From Chloroflexota bacterium (GTDB taxonomy: Bacteria; Chloroflexota; Anaerolineae; UBA2200): a stretch of 64,000 nucleotides of DNA. The notes under the pieces were generated by a model, which searched no databases, was not told the origin of the DNA, and saw only the letters and a program-made list of their open reading frames with translations. Every line of letters begins with the position of its first letter. Positions within the stretch are counted from its first letter, which is position 1. The translations under genes were made by a program, and so were the position numbers. Shown here one piece after another: positions 1 through 8,098 of this stretch. The stretch is taken from positions 153,678 through 217,677 of the forward strand of contig JACIWX010000003.1 of assembly GCA_014360755.1 (NCBI GenBank). Direction: 5' to 3'.

Positions 1-1612
1 ACATGCCCAAGGAATCAAAAGCACGCAGCACTTGCATAACCACAGCCATTTCCGCGCCTTTGGCGGAATAATCATAGCGCGCTGCTAACTGACGCCCACT
101 CCGCTTGAGATAGCGGATCATAGTAGGATTGGCAGTCATCCCGCTGAGTGTAGCGGTGTGGCGGCCCGGTGCCGGGTCCAGCCAATAGCCGACAGCCACG
201 CCAGGTTCGTAAAGTCCGCGATGCATGGGCAGTTCCTGGCCCCCAGCGTGTACAGCGGCTTCTTGGGCAGCAGGGCTTGCACGTGAAGCGGCGTGCCGTA
301 TGCCATCTGCCAGCCATTCCCCCAGACCGGGCTGACGGGCAGCGATACGTTTAGTCAGTTCTACGATTGCCTGGCTATCTCCCCAGTGAAGGGGGAGTTC
401 ACCCGCGAGTTCGGGAGGCAACCAGCCACGTTCAGAACACTCAATGGCAAAAGCCACGGCCACGCCGGTGGAGATGGTATCCAGCCCCGCCAGGTTACAG
501 ATCTCATTGCATGCCACGACTGTATCCAGGTCGGCATTCAGCAGCAGGGGGCCAAAAGCAGCCAATGTCTCGTATTCAGGGCGATGGCCGGTGCCGCCAT
601 TGGGCAGTCGGATGGTCGCTCCACAGGCCAGTGGGCAACTGTGGCAGGCGTATGGTTTGATTTTGTTACGGATCACTGCCTCATCGCTGAGGTTTTCAGC
701 CATGCTGACTGGGTAGTCTCGCACACTTGTGCCCGTCCAATTACGTATGGGCGTGTCATCCAGAGCCACCAGCAAGGCAGTCGCTGATGCAGTCCCGTAG
801 AGGCGGTAGTTGTCCATGATCATCTGCAACGGGCCACTGGTGGGTTTGAAGCGGAGGCGGCGCAAAAAGGGAGCAAATGCATGGAGAAACTTGGGCATCA
901 AGGGCATCCAGCGGGCGGGTTGGCGACGGAAAAGTTGGCGGTAGCCTTTTGTACTTTGGTCAAAGGCTTCCTTGTCAGCCAGGGGCGGCGATGCTCTGCC
1001 TCGCGCCGCGATTGCTTTGAGATTTTTGGAGCCCATCACGGCACCTAGACCGCAGCGCGCCGCAATACGGCCGCCTTCGTTGACGATGCCGGAGATGAGG
1101 GAGCGCTTTTCCCCGGCAGGCCCGATGCAAGCGACCTGCACATCTGATGAAGTAGCCTGGCGGATGGCTTCTTCCGTTGCGACCGTATCTAGCCCCCATA
1201 ATGTTGTAGCATCGCGCAGTTCAGCGTGTTGATCGTCCACATAAAGATAAACGGGTTTTGGCGCGATGCCATAGACAAATATGCCATCATAGCCCGCTCC
1301 ACGCAGGGCAGGGCCAAATCTGCCCCCACCGTTTGCCTCTCCCCAGCCGCCGGTGAGCGGTGACTTGGCTACAACCATAAAGCGGCCGCTGAAAGGCGCA
1401 TGAGTGCCTGTGAGCAAGCCTGGCAGGAATCCCAACATATTGTCTGGACCAAGGGGGTCAGTGCCAGGTGGGATATGTTCATAAAGCATGCGCACGCCCA
1501 GCCCGTACCCTCCCAGGTACTGGCGGTAGACCTCATCTGGCAAGGTTTGCTCCTCAATATGGCCTGTGGACAGATTGACAAATAGCACCCTTCCCCAATA
1601 TCCGTTTGGCAT
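1..1612 (-). CDS. aor: Aldehyde:ferredoxin oxidoreductase, 3' end cut by window edge
   Basis: An open frame of about 537 codons runs from an ATG at 1612 off the left edge. The family is tungsten-pterin enzymes that oxidise aldehydes to carboxylates and reduce ferredoxin in the cytoplasm. The N-terminus (GYWGRVLFVNLSTG) and the motif CHSCPLACG near residue 322, which supplies three [4Fe-4S] ligands (CxxCxxxC), are typical. The frame leaves the window at SLGM followed by a T, where the fourth cluster cysteine normally falls, so roughly 60-100 residues are missing. It is the last gene of a minus-strand operon, 22 bases after the aldolase gene, which suggests it oxidises the aldehyde released there. 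Which AOR subfamily (AOR, FOR or GOR) it belongs to cannot be told. Confidence 0.93.
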   Translation of the reverse strand, partial: MPNGYWGRVLFVNLSTGHIEEQTLPDEVYRQYLGGYGLGVRMLYEHIPPGTDPLGPDNMLGFLPGLLTGTHAPFSGRFMVVAKSPLTGGWGEANGGGRFGPALRGAGYDGIFVYGIAPKPVYLYVDDQHAELRDATTLWGLDTVATEEAIRQATSSDVQVACIGPAGEKRSLISGIVNEGGRIAARCGLGAVMGSKNLKAIAARGRASPPLADKEAFDQSTKGYRQLFRRQPARWMPLMPKFLHAFAPFLRRLRFKPTSGPLQMIMDNYRLYGTASATALLVALDDTPIRNWTGTSVRDYPVSMAENLSDEAVIRNKIKPYACHSCPLACGATIRLPNGGTGHRPEYETLAAFGPLLLNADLDTVVACNEICNLAGLDTISTGVAVAFAIECSERGWLPPELAGELPLHWGDSQAIVELTKRIAARQPGLGEWLADGIRHAASRASPAAQEAAVHAGGQELPMHRGLYEPGVAVGYWLDPAPGRHTATLSGMTANPTMIRYLKRSGRQLAARYDYSAKGAEMAVVMQVLRAFDSLGM

Positions 1613-1634
1613 TTGTGCTCCTCAATGGATTAGA

Positions 1635-2270
1635 TTAGGCGATGCCTGCTGCTTTGAGCATTTCCACCGTGTCTGGTGGCAAAGTGGCGGGCTCTTTGCC
1701 GAACAGTTTGCAAGCAAGCAGAACTTGGATGACTTCCTCGATGGCCATGGTACGGTTAGCCGCTTGCCGCAGCGTCCAACCCACCGTCAGCAAGCCATGG
1801 CATTGCATCAGAACTGCCGGGCTGTGCTGCAATGCCGCTACCACTGCCTCGCACAGTTCCGGTGAGCCAGATAGATAATACGGTATGACTTGTGTGTTCA
1901 TGAAGGGGATGGCGTCTACGGTGATGGGTGGGATGCTTCCGTTGATCAAGCCCAATGCTGTACACAACCTGGCATGGCTATGGATGACGGCTTCGATCTC
2001 TGGGTAGGCGGCATAGACGGCTAGGTGAACTCTGGTCTCAACCGAAGGCCGCTGGCGGCGTTCGTAGGGACGGCCTTTGCTGTTCACCTTCACCATGTCC
2101 TCTGGTTTGAGCCCCCCCTTGTAAAGCATAGTGGGCGTAATGAGGAAAGCATCCTCTTCATCAGGGATGCGCACGGAGATGTTGCCACCTGTTGGTGTAA
2201 TCATCCCCATCGCAAACAATTCATCCACAACGCTTACGATTTCCTGACGCAATTCCTGCTCTGTTGCCAT
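1635..2270 (-). CDS. Class II aldolase/adducin family protein (FucA/AraD-like)
   Basis: This 211-residue protein has the class II aldolase fold signature: GGNISVR near the N-terminus, the metal-binding HSH motif (AVIHSHARLCTALG) and a third zinc histidine in QCHGLLTVG. Family members are zinc-dependent aldolases that split sugar 1-phosphates into dihydroxyacetone phosphate and a small aldehyde, or epimerases of pentulose phosphates. The start at 2270 is chosen because a GGAGAGAGGG ribosome site lies just upstream; a longer frame to 2336 would overlap the kinase gene. It lies 29 bases after the FGGY kinase gene and before AOR, which fits aldolase rather than epimerase activity. The substrate is unknown. 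Confidence 0.9.
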   Translation of the reverse strand: MATEQELRQEIVSVVDELFAMGMITPTGGNISVRIPDEEDAFLITPTMLYKGGLKPEDMVKVNSKGRPYERRQRPSVETRVHLAVYAAYPEIEAVIHSHARLCTALGLINGSIPPITVDAIPFMNTQVIPYYLSGSPELCEAVVAALQHSPAVLMQCHGLLTVGWTLRQAANRTMAIEEVIQVLLACKLFGKEPATLPPDTVEMLKAAGIA

Positions 2271-2299
2271 ATTGTTCACCCTCTCTCCAAATTCACATG

Positions 2300-3796
2300 C
2301 TAGAGCGCTCGTGCTTGCTCCAATAGCTTGAGCCACCTGCGATACAGCGTGCGGTATGTCCGTACGTTATTGGGATTTGGCTCTACCGCTGGCTCCCACT
2401 GCACCATGACAGCGGCGGCTGCTGGCAGGTCAGGGTAAATTCCAGCTCCCACCGCGGCGCAGATTGCCGCACCAAGGCTGCTTGTTTCGCGCACCCGGGG
2501 CACCCGTACCTCATGCTGACACACGTCCGCGACGATCTGTGCAAAGAGCCTGGAACGAGCCAAGCCGCCGCACAGGTTCAAGGTGCGTAGTGCTTGCCCA
2601 CTGACGGCTGCCAACTGCTCAATGTTCCCCCGTGCAGCGTAAGCAATGTTCTCCAGGATAGCGCGGCCGAAGGCGCCACGCGTTGGCGGACGTTCGGTAC
2701 CTCCCAGGAAAGGGAATACGAAGGTGGATTTCGGTGGGAATGCCAGCTCGCGGAAATTGGCGATTTGTGGGCCCATGACAGCCAATACTTCCCCTGGCTG
2801 TGCCTGCCGTATCTCATCTTCCAGCCTGTAATAATCCGCCATGCCAATGCCGACAAACGTCTGGCAGAACCAGCGGTAGGCAGTACCAGCCAGCCCTGCA
2901 TTGCTTTCCAAAATCCAGCGTCCTGGGACGACGTAGGCGCCAAGGTGCAGGCGGTGCAGTTCATCAAAAACAGGGCGCGACAGAACCATTTGCACGGGCA
3001 TTGTCGTCCCGGCAATAATGGTCGTTGCACCATCTTCCCATGCAGCACAGCCAAGGCAGGCCGCTTGGGAGTCTCCTGCACCCGCTGCCACAGGGATGCC
3101 CTCAGGCAATCCCAGCGCCTCTGCTGCCTGTGCCGTCAACGTTCCCACTGCCTGACCGGGCTGAACACAGGGGGGATAAAACTGGGCGGAATAGCCCAGG
3201 CATTCCGTCAGCTCAGTGGACCAGGTGCACTGGACGACGTCGAAAAGCATGGAAGAACTGGCGTTCGTGGGCTCTGAGCAGAATTTGCCGCTGAGGCGGT
3301 AAACCAACCAGTCGCTAATCATCAGGACACGCGCAATGCGCTCATAGACCTCAGGACGATGCTGTCGAAACCACCATAAGCGGGCGGCAGCATCCAAGCC
3401 CAATGGCCAGCGCCCTGTGATACGGTAGATCGTTTCGCCGAACTGGTTGGCGAGGTCTTCTGCATGCAGTACCCCACGGGCATCACGGTTCGTGCCGCAG
3501 TAGAGTTCATGGCCCTCCGCATCCAGGAAGACGACTCCATCGCGTTGGCTAGTAGCGCTGATGCCGCGCACATCTTGTGGATGGATGCTGGCTTGTGCCA
3601 GAGCCCGTTTTGTGGTGCGGCACAGGACAGCCCACATCTCCTGAGGGTCAAATTCTGCTCCCAAAGGCTCATCTTCGGGAACACGCGGAGCCCAATCTTC
3701 TGCTGCCGAGGAGAGCAAATTGCCTTGTAGGTCGAAGATAGCGCTGCGCCCGGAACCGCTGCCAGCGTCTAGAGCGATCACACAATCTGTTTTCAT
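2300..3796 (-). CDS. FGGY-family carbohydrate kinase
   Basis: This 498-residue protein has the two actin-like ATPase domains of the FGGY family: an N-terminal phosphate loop (LDAGSGSGRSAIFD) and the C-terminal adenosine motif around NLCGGLARSRLF. It would phosphorylate a sugar or polyol in the cytoplasm. The segment with SATSQRDG and NRDARG resembles the autoinducer-2 kinase/xylulokinase branch more than glycerol kinases, but I cannot fix the substrate. The ATG follows a GGCGAGG site. It sits between a 2-hydroxyacid dehydrogenase and a class II aldolase in one operon, so its product is probably cleaved by that aldolase. Confidence 0.9.
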   Translation of the reverse strand: MKTDCVIALDAGSGSGRSAIFDLQGNLLSSAAEDWAPRVPEDEPLGAEFDPQEMWAVLCRTTKRALAQASIHPQDVRGISATSQRDGVVFLDAEGHELYCGTNRDARGVLHAEDLANQFGETIYRITGRWPLGLDAAARLWWFRQHRPEVYERIARVLMISDWLVYRLSGKFCSEPTNASSSMLFDVVQCTWSTELTECLGYSAQFYPPCVQPGQAVGTLTAQAAEALGLPEGIPVAAGAGDSQAACLGCAAWEDGATTIIAGTTMPVQMVLSRPVFDELHRLHLGAYVVPGRWILESNAGLAGTAYRWFCQTFVGIGMADYYRLEDEIRQAQPGEVLAVMGPQIANFRELAFPPKSTFVFPFLGGTERPPTRGAFGRAILENIAYAARGNIEQLAAVSGQALRTLNLCGGLARSRLFAQIVADVCQHEVRVPRVRETSSLGAAICAAVGAGIYPDLPAAAAVMVQWEPAVEPNPNNVRTYRTLYRRWLKLLEQARAL

Positions 3797-3854
3797 GGCA
3801 AGCCTCGCCGTGTAGAGATTTCATGCCCCAACAGATGTCAGTTGGGCAAGCATG

Positions 3855-4853
3855 TCACCAGCGGAAATGATCCAATACCTGTGGGTTAGCACAGTGCAAT
3901 GGCCGCTGTCCTTCGAAAAGGCGCACCAAATCAGCAACAGCGATACGCGATTGATGGGTGATTACTTCTGCGGTGCTCCCCCCGATGTGAGGTGTGGCAA
4001 TGACATTGTCCAAGCGGAGCAATGGGTGGTCTGGGGGTGGAGGCTCATCCTGGAATACATCCAAGGCAGCGCCTGCCAGATGCCCATCGCGCAGTGCATG
4101 GTATAGGGCTGTCTCGTCCGCCAGGGCTGGGCGGGCGGTGTTGATGAAATAAGCGCCTTTTTTCATCAGACGAAATTCGCGCTCGCCAATCAGGCCGGTG
4201 GTCTCATCTGTAACGGCGGTATGTAAACTGATGATGTCAGCACGCTGCAACAGTTCATCCAAGCTCAGCAATGTCACACCCAAGGCATTGGCTTGTTCCT
4301 GGGTAACATAGGGGTCATATGCTACCACATAGGCACCAAAGGCGCGCACGCGTGCTGCTACGGCACGTCCTACCGCTCCCAGTCCTACCAGCCCAACTGT
4401 TTTCTCCCATAGTTCTGCGCCTCGGTATTGGGTGAAGACGCGCGCCAATTTCTCCATGCCATCGCCGGGTTCGCGCAAGATGCTCGCTACAGGCAGGAAA
4501 TGCCGCAGCAATGCCAACATAAAGAGCACTGTCAAATCAGCCACCGCATCGGCATTGCGGCCAGGCGTGGTCAGCACGGGGATGCCGTACTCGGTTGCGG
4601 CTTCAAGGTCAATGTTCACCGGCGAGCCACGGCAACAAGAGATGACACGCAGTTCTGGTACTTTGGGGAAGACGTACCTGCGCACCTGATCCACCTCGGT
4701 CACAAGGACATTCACGCCCTCGAGCGCCTTCACCAGTTTAGAGCCTGCCAACACCTGCATCTGTTCGCCGTAGCTGCGGTATTCCACCTCCCCATAACGG
4801 CGTAGGGTAACCAAAGCCTCTTCATCGAGTTGGGCAGTGACGAGGATTTTCAT
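3855..4853 (-). CDS. D-isomer-specific 2-hydroxyacid dehydrogenase (SerA-like)
   Basis: This 332-residue NAD-dependent dehydrogenase shows the Rossmann motif GLGAVGRAVAARVRAFG and the catalytic set of the family: Arg in NTARPALADE, Glu in FQDEPPP and His in TPHIGGST. It interconverts a 2-hydroxyacid and the 2-oxoacid. It lacks the C-terminal ACT domain of long SerA enzymes, so serine biosynthesis is not implied. Its ATG overlaps the stop of the upstream SCP2 gene by four bases (ATGA), so the two are translationally coupled. The role is probably catabolic given the kinase and aldolase neighbours. Phosphoglycerate, glyoxylate/hydroxypyruvate or a sugar acid are all possible substrates. Confidence 0.9.
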   Translation of the reverse strand: MKILVTAQLDEEALVTLRRYGEVEYRSYGEQMQVLAGSKLVKALEGVNVLVTEVDQVRRYVFPKVPELRVISCCRGSPVNIDLEAATEYGIPVLTTPGRNADAVADLTVLFMLALLRHFLPVASILREPGDGMEKLARVFTQYRGAELWEKTVGLVGLGAVGRAVAARVRAFGAYVVAYDPYVTQEQANALGVTLLSLDELLQRADIISLHTAVTDETTGLIGEREFRLMKKGAYFINTARPALADETALYHALRDGHLAGAALDVFQDEPPPPDHPLLRLDNVIATPHIGGSTAEVITHQSRIAVADLVRLFEGQRPLHCANPQVLDHFRW

Positions 4854-5242
4854 TTCCCTGCTTCAGACCTGGCTTGTAGGTAGATGCGTTTGAAATCGTC
4901 CATAAGGCTTTGCAGGCGCATCGCCGCCGCGACATTGCCCGAAAATGCCAGGTCACCTTTCATCGCTGCCTTGGCAGCGTTGACCTTGCCGGTGAACATG
5001 CCATCAAAGATGTCGCTGTCCATGGTAAGTTGCGCGTCCGATTCCTCCAGTTCACCCAAGCCAGCCTCGACCTTTCCATCCAGGAAGCTGGTGTAGAAGA
5101 AAACATCCATGTCGGGGAACTCGTAGCTCAGGGTGAGGTTCTTGCCTTTGCTGGCTTGGATGAGCGCCGCGTCAGATTGCATCAACTCAGCCATTTTAGC
5201 CAACACTTGTTTGAATTCTTCCGCTGTTTGAAACGCAGGCAT
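4850..5242 (-). CDS. SCP2 sterol-binding domain protein
   Basis: A 130-residue protein made of one SCP2-like domain, a fold with a hydrophobic tunnel that binds lipids or acyl groups. The string SDAQLTMDSDIFDGMFTGK and the following amphipathic helices match the family. The ATG at 5242 is preferred because a GGGAGGG site lies eight bases upstream; the frame is open as far back as 5311. It is the first gene of the minus-strand catabolic operon. What an SCP2 protein does beside sugar-type catabolic genes is not known; I infer only co-expression. Confidence 0.8.
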   Translation of the reverse strand: MPAFQTAEEFKQVLAKMAELMQSDAALIQASKGKNLTLSYEFPDMDVFFYTSFLDGKVEAGLGELEESDAQLTMDSDIFDGMFTGKVNAAKAAMKGDLAFSGNVAAAMRLQSLMDDFKRIYLQARSEAGK

Positions 5243-5282
5243 GATTTTTTCCCTCCCATTTTGGAATAAGGCTACGTGAGGC

Positions 5283-5311
5283 ATTGTATCATGAAATGCC
5301 TGTCTTGACAA
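5283..5311 (-). promoter_or_regulatory. Promoter of the SCP2-dehydrogenase-kinase-aldolase-AOR operon
   Basis: On the minus strand TTGTCA (5306-5311) and TACAAT (5283-5288) are separated by 17 bases, each one mismatch from consensus, with a TGA extended -10 element. Predicted transcription starts about 35 bases before the SCP2 start codon. Confidence 0.7.
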
Positions 5312-5363
5312 GGTTTTTGACCCCTTACCGATTCAGGGTTGTATAAGCCCCAAAACGGCTAGG

Positions 5364-7907
5364 CTACGTAATAGTAATCTGCGAACCTTGCGGCGTCTTG
5401 TAGACGTCAATGCGCACAGGGAAAGCATCCCTCAATTCCTCGATATGCGTGATGACGAGGATACGCGCAAAATCATCCTTGATGGCGTTGATTGCTTCTA
5501 TTAGACGCTGGCGTCCCTCGGCATCCTGCGTGCCGAATCCCTCGTCAATGATCAGGGTCCGCAATTGGGCACCTGCTCGCCGCGCCAGCAGCTTGCTCAA
5601 GGCAATGCGGAGCGCAAAATTGATGCGAAAAGCTTCGCCACCTGAATACAGTTCGTAATTGCGCGGGCCATTTTCGTCGGAAATCAGGATATCCAGGGTT
5701 TCAATGGCGCCGCCAGTCTTGGTATCCCGCTGTGTCGTCAAGTTCATGGTCATACGGCCATCGGTCATACGGCGCAACAGGGCATTGGCTTCCTCTTCAA
5801 TTTCTGGGATAGCCGTTTCAATGATCAAAGCCTGTAAACCCTTTTTGCCAAAAGCCACTTGTAATTCCTCATAGAGGCTGCGCTCATCCGCAAGGTTCTT
5901 GAGCTGCTGCATTCTTTCCTGCCGTTCCTTAGCAAGGTAACGGCAGTAGTCCAGCTTTTGCTGCGCTGCACCTACCAATTGGCGAACCTCACCTTCTTTG
6001 CGGCGCAGTTCGTCCGCTTCGCGCTGCAGCGCTTCCAAGCGTGGTTCCAGTTCCTCAAGTCGAGACAGGGCAGCCAATAGTTCCGCTTGGCGCTGTTTAT
6101 CCGCTTCCAAGGATGTTGCCCATTGTTCCAAAGCCTTGGTCAGTTGCTGTTGGCTTTCCCGCAACTGGGCTATGCTCTGTTGTGCCCTGTCCAATTTGGC
6201 TTTATCGGTCTCGAAAATGGCCAGTGAAGCCACAGTTTGACGTGTCTCCTCGTGGGCTGTTTTGTCATAGCCCAGGCTTGCCATGCGCTCCTGGAGTGCC
6301 ACCAGTTGTGCTTGCTCCTCTGGGGCAAAGTCTCCGCGCTCTAATTGCTGCTCCAAGGAAAGCAACAATTGCCGCTGTTCCTGGATCTGTGTCACGGCTT
6401 CTTGGGCTTCCTGGATGGATTTACGCAGCGTTGCTTCGCGCCCCTGTAATGCAGGTAAACGGCGCAGTTCGCGCTCAATGCGCTCTAAATCCGCTTCGGT
6501 AGAATGAACCAGGGCAGTGATCTCCGCTAATCGCGCTTTGTTGGTGCGGTAAAGATCTCCTTGTTGTGTGCCCTGCTCTTTAAACTCTGCGAGGAGTCGC
6601 AGGCGATCTTCTTCAGCCAAGCCCTGGCCACAAAGAGGACAGGTGGCGGTATGCTCTTGTAATAATTTGACCTTCTCTTTGAGAGCCGCCATTTCAATTT
6701 TCAATTGCGCGTTGGTTGCACTGAGGGCAGCGGTTTCACTAGCCAGTTCTCGGAGCAATTTTTTCCCATCTTCAGCCTGGACTTGGAGGGCAGCCAGTTT
6801 TTCAAGATCTTGACAGACCTCAGCGTATTCCTCTCTCAACGCTGCTTGCCCTTCCAGTAGTTTTTGGAGGTCGGCGATTCGTTGTGCGATACCGTGCCTT
6901 TGCAACTCTAAGCCCTTTCTCGCTTCTGCAATGCGTTTTTCAAGCAGCGTTTTCTCCTCGCTGAGGGCAAAGAGTTGGGACAATTTGGCATTGTATTCTT
7001 CCTCTTTCCTGCGCGCTTCCAGCAGTTGCGCATAGCCCTTTTCGATTTCGTCGCGTCGTTCGAGGATGGCTTCATCGGTGGCGATGCGCTGGTTCAGGCT
7101 TTCTATCTGTTCCTCAAGGCTGCGTAGTTGAGCCTCAGCCGCTGTGATGCGCTTGTTGACCTCCATGAGCTGGCTTTTCTGCGCGTCGAGTGCTTTTACT
7201 TGGTCACGTAACTGTTGAAGGGCAGTTTCTGTTGTCCTGGCATGGCTGCTCACTTGGGCCAGTTCTGCCTGGGCTTGTTCGAGTTCGCGCTCGTATTCGG
7301 GGCGGTGCTCCAGCTCACGTTGAAGCTCCTGAATGCGCGCTCCGATTTCGCGCTCTGCTTGCTCCTTCTCTTTAGCAAGGGCTTTGGCACGTTGTTCATA
7401 CTCATCATAGATGGACAAGCCCAGTATTTCCGCCAGGACACGTTTGCGCTCCGCTGGTTGCTTGACAGTGAATTCATCCGCGCGTCCTTGCAACAAGAGA
7501 GCCGAGTTGATGAACGTTTCATAGTCCATGCGCAGAACTTCGTTGATCTTAGCCTGGGTTTCACGCTGGGTGCTAGCGGTGAGGGAGCGGAACTGGCCAT
7601 TGGTTTGGACTTGGAATTCGAGCGCGCTTCTGCGTCCCAGCTCTCTCTTGCGTATGATGCGGTAGAGGGTATCCTCCAATAGGAACTCGAGCTCTACTTC
7701 CATTTCCCTCTGTCCTATGGTGACCAGTTCGTCATCCGTGCGAGCCCGTGCACGACCCCACAGTGCCCAGGTGATGGCATCGAGGAGAGCTGACTTGCCG
7801 TGGCCATTATCCCCAGCCAGGCACGCTAAATGGATGCCTGTAAGATCCAGTGGCGCTGGCTGGCGATAGCACATAAAATTCTGCAAGCGCAATCTGACTG
7901 GGATCAT
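5364..7907 (-). CDS. sbcC: SbcC/Rad50-type exonuclease ATPase subunit
   Basis: This 847-residue SMC-like protein has an N-terminal Walker A (GDNGHGKSALLDAI), two long coiled-coil arms, a central zinc hook (CPLCGQGL, near residue 420), and a C-terminal ABC signature (YSGGEAFRINFALR) with Walker B (LRTLIIDEGFGTQD) and H-loop (VITHIEEL). It is the ATPase partner of SbcD in the nuclease that opens hairpins and processes double-strand ends. The matching sbcD lies about 41 kb away at 48576-49787, not beside it as in many bacteria. A GGGAAG site precedes the ATG. It is transcribed divergently from rel. Confidence 0.95.
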   Translation of the reverse strand: MIPVRLRLQNFMCYRQPAPLDLTGIHLACLAGDNGHGKSALLDAITWALWGRARARTDDELVTIGQREMEVELEFLLEDTLYRIIRKRELGRRSALEFQVQTNGQFRSLTASTQRETQAKINEVLRMDYETFINSALLLQGRADEFTVKQPAERKRVLAEILGLSIYDEYEQRAKALAKEKEQAEREIGARIQELQRELEHRPEYERELEQAQAELAQVSSHARTTETALQQLRDQVKALDAQKSQLMEVNKRITAAEAQLRSLEEQIESLNQRIATDEAILERRDEIEKGYAQLLEARRKEEEYNAKLSQLFALSEEKTLLEKRIAEARKGLELQRHGIAQRIADLQKLLEGQAALREEYAEVCQDLEKLAALQVQAEDGKKLLRELASETAALSATNAQLKIEMAALKEKVKLLQEHTATCPLCGQGLAEEDRLRLLAEFKEQGTQQGDLYRTNKARLAEITALVHSTEADLERIERELRRLPALQGREATLRKSIQEAQEAVTQIQEQRQLLLSLEQQLERGDFAPEEQAQLVALQERMASLGYDKTAHEETRQTVASLAIFETDKAKLDRAQQSIAQLRESQQQLTKALEQWATSLEADKQRQAELLAALSRLEELEPRLEALQREADELRRKEGEVRQLVGAAQQKLDYCRYLAKERQERMQQLKNLADERSLYEELQVAFGKKGLQALIIETAIPEIEEEANALLRRMTDGRMTMNLTTQRDTKTGGAIETLDILISDENGPRNYELYSGGEAFRINFALRIALSKLLARRAGAQLRTLIIDEGFGTQDAEGRQRLIEAINAIKDDFARILVITHIEELRDAFPVRIDVYKTPQGSQITIT

Positions 7908-8057
7908 CTCACTTCCCTACTTTCCAGGTGCTTCCTGCTGATTCCGCTGGCACAAACCAGGGCTTGCCAGCACTTTGAATAATACCATAGCACCTTGCCA
8001 TCAGCAAAGGCGTTGAAGGGAAGCACAAACATGCTTCATTGGTGCCTGATGTACCAT

Positions 8058-8087
8058 TTGGCATGAAAGCACACAGTGCTCTATACT
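8058..8087 (+). promoter_or_regulatory. Candidate promoter of rel
   Basis: TTGGCA (8058-8063) and TATACT (8082-8087) are 18 bases apart. Transcription would begin only about five bases before the ATG at 8099, so the mRNA would be nearly leaderless, or translation begins at the second in-frame ATG at 8108. Confidence 0.5.
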
Positions 8088-8098
8088 TTTCATAGCAG

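Noticed and set aside
293..1585. Several plus-strand frames and minus-strand frame shadows in the first 1.6 kb
   Set aside because: They overlap the aldehyde:ferredoxin oxidoreductase frame on the minus strand, which is continuous and has the cluster motif.
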